From JABEVB01 sp049965775 (GTDB lineage: Bacteria > Planctomycetota > Phycisphaerae > WQYP01): DNA of 40,496 nucleotides. The stretch covers positions 1 through 40,496 of the forward strand of contig JBMFVX010000007.1 in NCBI GenBank assembly GCA_049965775.1. Direction: 5' to 3'. The position numbers were made by a program, and so were the translations under genes. Of this stretch, positions 8,644 through 15,852 are shown one piece after another. Within the stretch, counting starts at the first letter, position 1; every line of letters starts with the position of its first letter. The notes under the pieces were generated by a model. That model saw nothing but the letters and a program-made list of their open reading frames with translations. It made no database searches and was not told the origin of the DNA.

Positions 8644-8860
8644 GGCTGCCTCATACAACAGCCTATGGCATCACGGTTGCAGCGTCACCGCGGGGTATAC
8701 GCAGCGCGGCCTGCAGGCTGCGAGAGAGTAGATGGAGATAGTAGAAAGCAGAGCTTGGGGCGCTGCAATTTTGGGCCCGGTCGCTGCGATGTTGTGACGG
8801 AGAACTGGAGCAACAGGTGGGGCGTTTCTTGATGTCATAACAAGATGTTACACGTTTGTA

Positions 8861-10207
8861 ATGCAAAGTGCGGAAGTTGGGTTATTATCCTCTCAAGGTA
8901 ATTCCGAGTCTCCGGTGCTGTTGACGACATCGGCTGGGGCCATCGGAGATTTTTCGTGTTGGGGAGTTGCGTTCGGCGTGTTTTGGATTGTCTTAGTCAT
9001 TTGGTTGCTGTGGCTTTTGGCGATTGCGATTGCAGTGTGGACCCTGCGCGTAGCGCAGTTTTTCGGCTACCGCATGCCGCAGGTGGCTGCTCGCCCACTT
9101 GAGCCGGCCACCGCCAAAGTTGCGGTCATCGTACCCGTTAAGGGATCAGATGAAGATACACAGGGCAACCTTGAGGCGCTGCTGCAGCAGAATTATGCCC
9201 GCTGTCGGTTGATTTTTGTGGTGCAATCTGCGGACGATCCTGTATGCCGGCTCCTGGATGTTTTGGTGCGGCAGCAGCCGCAGCGTGTTATGGTGGTGGT
9301 TGCAGGCAATGCCCAGCATCGCGGCCAGAAAGTGCATAATCAGCTTGCGGGCGTAGCCGCCACAAGCTCGGCCGACGACATTCTGGCCTTTATGGACGCT
9401 GATGCCCATCCCGATGCCAACTGGCTCCACGCGCTGGTTCAGCCGCTGCACTATGGCCCTCACATTGGAGCCACCACCGGCTATCGCTTTTATGTGCCGG
9501 CACAACCCACCGGAGCTAATCATCTCCTATGCCTGCTGAATGCAATGGTCGGCAGCTTTTTAGGGCCGTATCGGCGGGCGGTGGCGTGGGGCGGCTCGAT
9601 GGCGATCCGGCGGGAAGACTTTTTCAATTACGGGGTGTATGACGCCTGGCAGGGCGCCTTGAGCGATGACTACGCTTTAACCTGGCAGGTAAAAAAGGTG
9701 AGTCGCCGCAAGATTCACTTTGTGCCACAATGCCTTGTAGCGTCACGGGCGTCGTTTAACGCGACAAGCCTGCGCGAATTTGTCGTGCGACAACTGCGCA
9801 TTACGCGAATATGCTCGCTGCGTATATGGCTGGCGGCCCTGAGTGGCGCACTTTTGTACTTGTTCGCCCTGCTTGGAAGTTGGGCGTTTGCCATTGCCGG
9901 CCTGATTGAGCATAAGACCTGGTGGCCATGGTGCGCCGCGGTATTTATTTGCCTCTGCACGCTAAGCATCCTGCGCGGCTTTATGCTTTTGGCGGCGGCA
10001 CGGCGACTACTGCCGAAGCATTGGGCAGCCATCAGACCCGCCGCCCGATGGTTTATTTTAGGCGTTCCTCTGGCACAACTGTTTATGCTGACCGCGCTGC
10101 TGCAGGCCGGGTTTGGCCGCATTCTGATATGGCGCGGTATTCGCTATCGCATGCGCAGCCGCTCCCAGACGCAAGTACTCGGTCCGGTTGAGAGTGTCCC
10201 GCCATAA
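8861..10207 (+). CDS. GT21-like membrane glycosyltransferase (ceramide glucosyltransferase/HpnI type)
   Basis: This 448-residue enzyme has one N-terminal transmembrane helix (about 36-62), a GT2/GT21 catalytic domain and three to four C-terminal helices. Visible motifs are VAVIVPVKGSDEDTQGNLEALLQQNY, FMDADAHPD near residue 178 (metal-binding DxD), GGSMAIRREDF, and LSDDYALTW near 268 with the catalytic-base Asp region, followed by RQLRITR in place of the usual Q/RxxRW. This order is typical of ceramide glucosyltransferases and HpnI hopanoid glycosyltransferases, so a lipid acceptor is likely but unproved. No ribosome site precedes the ATG at 8861, so translation may be leaderless or start elsewhere. 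It converges with the metallophosphoesterase gene. Confidence 0.83.
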   Translation: MQSAEVGLLSSQGNSESPVLLTTSAGAIGDFSCWGVAFGVFWIVLVIWLLWLLAIAIAVWTLRVAQFFGYRMPQVAARPLEPATAKVAVIVPVKGSDEDTQGNLEALLQQNYARCRLIFVVQSADDPVCRLLDVLVRQQPQRVMVVVAGNAQHRGQKVHNQLAGVAATSSADDILAFMDADAHPDANWLHALVQPLHYGPHIGATTGYRFYVPAQPTGANHLLCLLNAMVGSFLGPYRRAVAWGGSMAIRREDFFNYGVYDAWQGALSDDYALTWQVKKVSRRKIHFVPQCLVASRASFNATSLREFVVRQLRITRICSLRIWLAALSGALLYLFALLGSWAFAIAGLIEHKTWWPWCAAVFICLCTLSILRGFMLLAAARRLLPKHWAAIRPAARWFILGVPLAQLFMLTALLQAGFGRILIWRGIRYRMRSRSQTQVLGPVESVPP

Positions 10208-10234
10208 CAAGGCCAAAGCAAAACTGCCGACTCG

Positions 10235-11086
10235 TCAGGCAATGGCCGCCAGCGGCATAATGGCTTTTTTGAAATCATCAATGGTATGCTGGCGACTCAA
10301 ATCCAGCGGCAGCATAACGCCATGATTATGCGAAGAATCCACAATAAACATTCTTTTGGCTAAAACTCCCCAGCCCTTGTCCTGCTGCTGGTGGCCGCAG
10401 ATAAAGAGTTCCGAAAACCACATTTTCGACAGCTTATCGAGTGAGTTCTCCGTTTGCGATCGCCCCCACAGCAATTTATACACCGGGCCATTGCGCAGGT
10501 AATCGCTTTCAACAAGCGGGCGCCGCAAAATGGTAGAGTCAAAATCGCCCAGATCGCGCCAAGTGGGCAGCGAGTGGCTCAAGAAAATGCCGGTAACCGT
10601 TATACCCGCCAGCGGCATGCTTAGCACGAACCTCCGAAATGCCTCACGAACGGCATCAGCCCGGCCGCCAAAGCGCACGGTAAAGGCCCGCGAAAATCGC
10701 TCGGTAAGATCATACCCTTCCTTCAAGATCGCCATGCCGAAAATTTGAGCCCAGTCGTGGTTGGCCAGAAGAAAATGCACTTGCCTCGGAAATTTAACCG
10801 ACCACTCTACAGCGTCCAACAGGAGATCCAGACTGGTGTCTTCGCCGTCAGGCCCAAGCGCCCCGCCGTGAATGAGTTCCTGCAGCAGCACGTGCCGCCG
10901 TGGAAACATATCAAGCGCCGCCGCCTTGACAATGCGCTCAAAATTACGGCGATGATTGTGCAAATCGCCCGTTACCAGCAGTTCACCCACCGAGGGAAAG
11001 TACAGCATTTGAGCCGAGCGAATAGGATCAAGCCGATTGTTTTCGGCGGCCTGTTGCAAAAGATCAATGGCGTGTCCTGCCGACAT
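10235..11086 (-). CDS. Calcineurin-like metallophosphoesterase
   Basis: This is a 283-residue cytoplasmic metallophosphoesterase. The two-metal site is recognisable in order: GDLHNH at 40-45 (a GDxHG variant), LANHD at 107-111 (the GNHD motif), FLSHS near 168 and ICGHQQ near 228 (the GHT-type motif). The middle metal motif GDxxDRG is not seen in its usual form; the region around LIHGGALGPDGED may replace it. Phosphatases of the PP1/PP2A-like and diadenosine-tetraphosphatase groups share this frame, so the substrate may be a phosphoprotein, a nucleotide or another phosphoester. It lies 93 bases downstream of a Ser/Thr kinase gene in the same direction, which makes a phosphoprotein role attractive, though that is inference only. 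Confidence 0.82.
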   Translation of the reverse strand: MSAGHAIDLLQQAAENNRLDPIRSAQMLYFPSVGELLVTGDLHNHRRNFERIVKAAALDMFPRRHVLLQELIHGGALGPDGEDTSLDLLLDAVEWSVKFPRQVHFLLANHDWAQIFGMAILKEGYDLTERFSRAFTVRFGGRADAVREAFRRFVLSMPLAGITVTGIFLSHSLPTWRDLGDFDSTILRRPLVESDYLRNGPVYKLLWGRSQTENSLDKLSKMWFSELFICGHQQQDKGWGVLAKRMFIVDSSHNHGVMLPLDLSRQHTIDDFKKAIMPLAAIA

Positions 11087-11179
11087 GCTGCGTAATCCAT
11101 CCCGAAGCCATGCAGCGGATATCCGAATCAGGCGACGCCGCGCGAGTCCGCCAACCCGCGTTGCTTCTTGCCAAGGCCG

Positions 11180-12079
11180 TCATGATACCGTATCCGCCTC
11201 GGCGTTTTCTGTTGCTTCATCTTTTGCCGTATTAACGCCAATGGCCTCATCGAGGCGAACGGCCGCATTGAGGCTAAGCACAAACTCAAGTCGGCTCAGT
11301 ACATCGTCCATGCTGGCCGGGCGCTTGGCCGGGCGATTCTCAACACACTCAATAATCAGCTTTGACAGGGCCAGCGGAATCCGTGGATTTAACTCATGGG
11401 GCGCAATTAGCGCCTGCGACGCGATGGCCGCCACGCCCTGACGCCGCCGTGGAATGACCGTCGGCACATGCCGGTCGGTGACGCACCAGTAGAGCGTAGC
11501 TCCAAAATTAAAAATGTCGGTGGCAGGAGTAAGCGGGCCAAGAGCAACCTGCTCGGGCGCGATGTAATCGGGTGTACCCTGGATGCGCGTTTTAACCGTG
11601 CCGATTGCGCAGCTCTGACCAAAGTCAATAATTTTGCAGCCATTGTCGGAGGTAATCAAAATATTATTGGGCTTAATGTCGGCATGCACAAAGCCCAGCT
11701 TATGCATGGCGGAAAGCCCCCGCGCCACTGCGCACGACACCTCGAGCAAACTGCGAAGCGATGCGGGGCGGTCCGAATCTATCGAAGTGCCATCCACGAG
11801 GTCCATCAGCAGGTGCAACTCGGTAACCGTTAGAAGTTTGCGCTTACGAATCAAACGATGGCTTTTACGCAGCACCGGATGATCAAACTGACTGCTGATT
11901 TCGTACTCCTGAGTTGCCTGTTCGAGGAAGCGGTCGTCTTCGGCGCTGCGCCGGAGAACTCTCTTAAGCGCATAGAGTTGCCCGGTTCGCTTTTCGCAAA
12001 CTGCATAGATGGTGCTGCGAGCGCCGTAACCCAGCATCGAAAGCACTTCAAAATCAGAAAATTCAGGGGCGCTATCCAT
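11180..12079 (-). CDS. Soluble Ser/Thr protein kinase (Hanks type)
   Basis: This is a compact 299-residue kinase that is all kinase domain, with no transmembrane helix, PASTA or other sensor part. It shows the glycine loop LGYGARSTIYAV at 16-27, the ATP-binding lysine K39 in YALKR, a helix-C Glu near 59, the catalytic loop HADIKPNNIL at 132-141 with D134, K136 and N139, the DFG at 152-154, and GTPDYIAPEQ of the activation segment. The loop has HAD rather than HRD, so it is a non-RD kinase. All catalytic residues are present and it should be active. Its lack of a sensor suggests that a partner feeds it; the membrane-bound PGRP-like protein encoded upstream is a candidate. Confidence 0.92.
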   Translation of the reverse strand: MDSAPEFSDFEVLSMLGYGARSTIYAVCEKRTGQLYALKRVLRRSAEDDRFLEQATQEYEISSQFDHPVLRKSHRLIRKRKLLTVTELHLLMDLVDGTSIDSDRPASLRSLLEVSCAVARGLSAMHKLGFVHADIKPNNILITSDNGCKIIDFGQSCAIGTVKTRIQGTPDYIAPEQVALGPLTPATDIFNFGATLYWCVTDRHVPTVIPRRRQGVAAIASQALIAPHELNPRIPLALSKLIIECVENRPAKRPASMDDVLSRLEFVLSLNAAVRLDEAIGVNTAKDEATENAEADTVS

Positions 12080-12240
12080 CGAGTCGCTTTTTCCATTTCC
12101 ACGGAAAGCTTTGCCTATGCAACAAAGCTATGTATCTGCGTAGCTCCGCACCATACAGAGGCAGTAATCCGCCCCATGGGTATAAACATGCGGTGGAAGA
12201 ACAGGGCGAATGGATTCGCAGCCAACGGCAAAGAGTAAGA

Positions 12241-12975
12241 CTAACGGCCCAGCATCTGCTGGAATCGCCGGGCAAAGGCGGCTTGAGCCTGCGTTTGATG
12301 GCCCGTAATTTGCCACTGAAATACTACGCGCGACGCAGGAATGTTCAGCTTTGTCTGCAAGGCTCGGGTAAGCTTGGCCAGCGAGTCCACTTGGTTGCTG
12401 GTAAAACCTTGAACGTTAAGGTTGCCGATCATGCAAATGCCAACGGCATTTTTATAAGGTAAATAATTATGATTTCGATAATCGGGCCATTGGCATACGG
12501 GTGCGGTGCTACGCTGTGCCAACCAAGATGATCCAACCTCTACGGTTCCATCAGCCTTGCGGTCGGCGTTTTGGCCGTTGTCTACAACAAAGTGAAAATC
12601 TACCGGCCAAACATGCTGTGGCTTCTCTTGAGCCGAACGCATATCCATCGCTTTTCCAACTTGTCCTCCCGGTAGAACACCGTCGGCCAGGTCGGACGCA
12701 TCGCCCGCCAAACTGTCCGACTGGTAAATGATGATATAGTTCCAGCGGTTTGGCTGCAATGCACCGAGCGGATTAATAGCACGAGAAAAATTGTTGTTCG
12801 TCTGGGTCGTCGCCGACAAAGACCTAACCGGGCTGGTGATCGGCTGGCCTTCAAGCAACATCAGCAAACCAGCGCCCACCGTCAGGCTCGCTACGAGCGA
12901 ACTTAGCACGGTAAGCACGCGCCTCTGGCTCACAGTTGTTTTACGAGTACCTGCAGACCTGACCGTCTTTGCCAT
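12241..12975 (-). CDS. Membrane-anchored PGRP/N-acetylmuramoyl-alanine-amidase-like protein, probably inactive
   Basis: After a basic leader (KTVRSAGTRKTTVSQRR) one transmembrane helix spans about residues 22-41, then a linker leads to a PGRP/amidase_2-type domain from residue 75. The order WNYIIIYQSD, DFHFVVDNGQ, GTVEVGSSW, NAVGICMIGN and the final SRVVFQWQITGHQ follows planctomycetal PGRP proteins. In active amidases the first strand reads IIIHHSA and the C-terminus carries a Cys in a CPG motif; here His is replaced (IIIYQSD) and no Cys is found at the end, so at least two of the three zinc ligands look lost. It may bind cell-wall fragments without cutting them. A promoter pair is visible just upstream. 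The kinase gene begins 161 bases before this stop. Confidence 0.75.
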   Translation of the reverse strand: MAKTVRSAGTRKTTVSQRRVLTVLSSLVASLTVGAGLLMLLEGQPITSPVRSLSATTQTNNNFSRAINPLGALQPNRWNYIIIYQSDSLAGDASDLADGVLPGGQVGKAMDMRSAQEKPQHVWPVDFHFVVDNGQNADRKADGTVEVGSSWLAQRSTAPVCQWPDYRNHNYLPYKNAVGICMIGNLNVQGFTSNQVDSLAKLTRALQTKLNIPASRVVFQWQITGHQTQAQAAFARRFQQMLGR

Positions 12976-13011
12976 GACAACAACGCCTTAATGCAAAACC
13001 TTTACTTCCAT

Positions 13012-13040
13012 ATTGTATGGTATCGGACGCATCCAAACAA
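13012..13040 (-). promoter_or_regulatory. Candidate sigma-70 promoter for the PGRP-like gene
   Basis: On the minus strand TTGTTT and TACAAT are separated by 17 bases, and the -10 matches the consensus in five of six positions. The expected transcript start lies about 30 bases upstream of the start codon, a normal leader length. Confidence 0.45.
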
Positions 13041-13433
13041 ATATGTTAAAAAATATTCACGATCAAGTTTATTTAGCCTTAAGGCCCCAGTTCTTACGGT
13101 AAGCAAGCGCTCCATCCTACTCCCTAACGTCATCTTAACAGATGCCTTGCCGTTGCTTGCGTCCGCTCTGAACTGCCCTTGGGCGGCAGCCGTGTGTACA
13201 GCTTAACTATGCCGCTTTCGTGCTAACTTATCAGCAGTGGAACGCGCCATAATCTCGAGCATATTCGGGCTTTACCCGACACCTCGCTTATGACGATATA
13301 ATAAACGCCGAGCAGTCTCATTTTGATGCAATGGGATCATGACCTGCTTGGACGCCTGGGAGCCGCTTGGATGCCGGAGTAAAGCTTCCCGGCTGCGAAG
13401 GGCCGCTTTAAAGCATTTGTCCCAAGTTTGTTC

Positions 13434-13461
13434 TTGACCGATAAGCAGGCGGTGTTAACAT
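13434..13461 (+). promoter_or_regulatory. Candidate promoter for the two-TM protein gene
   Basis: TTGACC (five of six to consensus) and TAACAT are separated by 16 bases. The transcript would begin near 13468 and have a leader of about 125 bases. The -10 is only a fair match. Confidence 0.3.
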
Positions 13462-13592
13462 AGGAACCGGAGCACATCGGCACCGGGGCTGTAAAAATGC
13501 CGGATGTTCGCAGCATCTTGGGGAACACTGCCCGGCAAACGCAATGAGCATTTGCCCATCTTATTAGGGACTGTGCTTAGGAGAACCAGATT

Positions 13593-14621
13593 ATGAATCT
13601 CGAAAAAGCAGCGGTACGAACCAAGCGGCTTCTGGGGCTGGTGGTTATCTTGGGATTGGCGATCCTCGTCGCAGGCATAGTCATCGCCGCCCTGGCGGCA
13701 CACAATTCGGGCAGCCATACCGACTTGGCCACCATCATTCACGACCTGGAGCCGGGCATTCTCATCGCCTGTTTTGGCTTGGCGGTCACGATTGCCGGCG
13801 CTGTGCTGCAACCGTTGACAGCTCTGCGATTTCAGCAGGCATCCGACGCGAGCTGGCGTTACGAGCAGGTGCGGGGCGCCATCGAAAACCAGCGCCAGCA
13901 GCTTGAAGCCATTCGAGAAAGCGTCTCTCTCTCCGATGCGGCCAAGCAAATCGCGTACCGCCATAAGGACCGCGAAGCGCTCCGGCACGCCATCCGCGAA
14001 GATATTGACAAAAACGATTATGAAGCCGCCTACTGGCTGACCAGCGAAATGGAACGCCGTTTCGGCAGCAAGCAGGAATCGGCCCAGTTCCGCGACATCA
14101 TTGAATCATCGCGGCGTAAATTCATTGAGACTGAAGTGCGTGAGGCCCTGACGCATTTCGATCTGCTTCTCAAGCGATTTGACTGGGCGGCCTGCTACCG
14201 CGAGATGGAACAGCTTATGAAGATGTTCTCCTTCCATCCGGACATTCAGCGTCTGCCTGAGCGCGTGCAGAATGCCCGCGAAACGCACAAACGCGCCTTG
14301 CTCAAGGAATGGAAGGACGCCGTCTCCCGCGATGATGTTGACCGCAGCGTTGAATTGCTTAAACAGCTTGACCAATACCTCACCCCCGGCGAGGCGGAAG
14401 GCTATAAAGAAATCGCCCGCGATGTATTTAAGAAACGGCTGCAACAGCTTGGCGTGCAGTTTGCCCTGCACGTAAGCGACAAAAACTGGCCGGAAGCGGC
14501 CCGCATCGGCCAGCAGATTATTGACGAGTTCCCCAATGCCCGCATCGCCGCGGAAGTGCGCGATCGCATGCCTATCATCCGCGAGAAGGCGGCACAGGCT
14601 GGCTCGGCGGTTGCAATTTAG
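13593..14621 (+). CDS. Hypothetical protein: two TM helices and a helical, TPR-like cytoplasmic part
   Basis: I do not recognise this 342-residue protein. Two hydrophobic helices (about residues 14-36 and 51-74) form a hairpin, followed by a coiled-coil-like stretch around 85-115 (YEQVRGAIENQRQQLEAIR). The remainder is helical with repeating patterns such as DYEAAYWLTSEMERRFG, DWAACYREMEQLMKMF and NWPEAARIGQQIIDEFPNA, each about 34-50 residues apart, which resembles degenerate TPR or bacterial helical repeats that bind protein partners. AGGAG lies nine bases before the ATG. The last 47 bases overlap the end of lpxB on the other strand. Codon use and length make it a real gene; the function is unknown, perhaps a membrane-bound scaffold. 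Confidence 0.78.
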   Translation: MNLEKAAVRTKRLLGLVVILGLAILVAGIVIAALAAHNSGSHTDLATIIHDLEPGILIACFGLAVTIAGAVLQPLTALRFQQASDASWRYEQVRGAIENQRQQLEAIRESVSLSDAAKQIAYRHKDREALRHAIREDIDKNDYEAAYWLTSEMERRFGSKQESAQFRDIIESSRRKFIETEVREALTHFDLLLKRFDWAACYREMEQLMKMFSFHPDIQRLPERVQNARETHKRALLKEWKDAVSRDDVDRSVELLKQLDQYLTPGEAEGYKEIARDVFKKRLQQLGVQFALHVSDKNWPEAARIGQQIIDEFPNARIAAEVRDRMPIIREKAAQAGSAVAI

Positions 14622-15762
14622 GCTCCAGCAATCGAGCCACTTCAACCGCCACCCGGTCGCCGGCCGGCATCTGCCGCGAAAATCGCTCCATGGGTGAAAC
14701 CAATTGCGAAAGCTGCGAACTCATTTCCATTCGCTGCTGCGGATTTTTAAGCAGTTCCACCGCGCGCTGAACCACTGGACGCGTTGAACCATAAAACGGC
14801 ATGAACTCAGGCACCAATTCGCGGTCTGCCAATATGTTCACCAGGGACATATACTTTGTTCTCACCAGAAAGCGCCCCGCCAAGTTCCACTTCCAGCGGC
14901 TCAGAGCGTAAAGCACAATCATAGGTTTGTAATGGCTGGCGACCTGCAGCGTTGCGGTGCCGCTGCACACCAGCACCAGGTCTGCCCAGGCGATGACGGC
15001 ATCGGTAACGTGCGTTCGGACTTCAATACGTTCGGAACTGCGCATGAGATGGGCCTGAATCTGCAAAGCCCGATTTTTATCCGCGGCGGCCGCCACAAAT
15101 ACGCACTCCTGCACCCGCCCTCTTAGCTGCGAGGCAACCTCCAACATGACGGGCAGGTTCGATGCGACTTCACTGCTGCGCGACCCCGGCAAAATGGCGA
15201 CTTTCAGCTTGCCCTGCGGAAGAGGGGACGTCGGCGCTGCCGCCATCGGCTGATCGCCCAATCGGTCAAACAGCGGATGCCCAACGTACACGGCATTGAT
15301 GCGCTGCTGCCGAAAGTAAGGCTCTTCAAACGGCAGGACGCAGCAGAGCGTATTAACAGCCCGCGAAAGCTTGCGCGTCCGCCATGGCGCCCAGGCCCAG
15401 TGCTGCGGGGCAACATAGTAGCAAACCGGCAGTTTCATATTACGCGCCATCAAGCCGATGTGGACATTGACGGTGGGCGAATCAATGGGAATCACCACAT
15501 CGGGCGGGTTGTTTACAAACTCCTGGCGAATTTCCTTCAGCAGTCGCACCCAATATCCGACCTGACGCAAGGCACCCAGCAGCATGGCCGCGTTGCGGGT
15601 TGGATCGGCCAGCAGCCGACAGCCGGCTGCCGCCATCTTCGGCCCGCCGACGCCCACAAACTGCGCATTAGGAAACTTGCGCCGCAGCGATTCTATCAGC
15701 GTTTGGCCCAAGCTATCGCCGCTGTGCTCCGCGGCTGAAATAAAAAATCTTATACTGCCGAT
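14575..15762 (-). CDS. lpxB: Lipid-A-disaccharide synthase, apparent non-canonical ATC start
   Basis: LpxB joins UDP-2,3-diacylglucosamine and lipid X to make the lipid A disaccharide. Family motifs are clear: VGVGGPKMAAAG, a YVAPQHWAWAPWR segment, VLPFEEPYF, YVGHPLFD, ILPGSRSSEV, LVCSGTATLQVA and LVNILADRELVPE. The conserved N-terminal box reads FFISAAEHSGD (normally FISAGExSGD). That box lies upstream of the first canonical start in frame, a TTG at 15711, and a stop (TGA at 15766-15768) lies two codons above the ATC at 15760-15762. No ATG, GTG or TTG exists between them. A full AGGAGG (15771-15776) sits eight bases before the ATC, so I propose initiation there, giving 395 residues. ATA (15753) or ATT (15741), a small indel or a base error are alternatives. 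It is downstream of secDF. Confidence 0.85.
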   Translation of the reverse strand: MGSIRFFISAAEHSGDSLGQTLIESLRRKFPNAQFVGVGGPKMAAAGCRLLADPTRNAAMLLGALRQVGYWVRLLKEIRQEFVNNPPDVVIPIDSPTVNVHIGLMARNMKLPVCYYVAPQHWAWAPWRTRKLSRAVNTLCCVLPFEEPYFRQQRINAVYVGHPLFDRLGDQPMAAAPTSPLPQGKLKVAILPGSRSSEVASNLPVMLEVASQLRGRVQECVFVAAAADKNRALQIQAHLMRSSERIEVRTHVTDAVIAWADLVLVCSGTATLQVASHYKPMIVLYALSRWKWNLAGRFLVRTKYMSLVNILADRELVPEFMPFYGSTRPVVQRAVELLKNPQQRMEMSSQLSQLVSPMERFSRQMPAGDRVAVEVARLLEPKLQPPSQPVPPSRG

Positions 15763-15852
15763 GAGTCAAGCCTCCTGAAGGATCGCCATTGGGGAGACGA
15801 AACCAATCGTTGCACCTTCAAAAGCCCCGTGGTCGGCTAACGTGGGAGGCCA

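Larger units (their letters stand above)
12976..13592. other. Divergent intergenic region of 617 bases
   Basis: This region separates the minus-strand PGRP-like gene from the plus-strand two-TM protein. It holds a good minus promoter candidate at 13012-13040 and a weaker plus candidate at 13434-13461. A perfect TATAAT at 13297-13302 has no good -35. Short open frames in it have no ribosome site, no motif and no coding look. No tRNA or known RNA gene was recognised. Confidence 0.5.

Noticed and set aside
10208..10245. Short inverted repeat (TGCC/GGCA) between the GT21-like gene and the metallophosphoesterase
   Set aside because: The stem is only four bases with a long loop and no T run; not enough to call a terminator.
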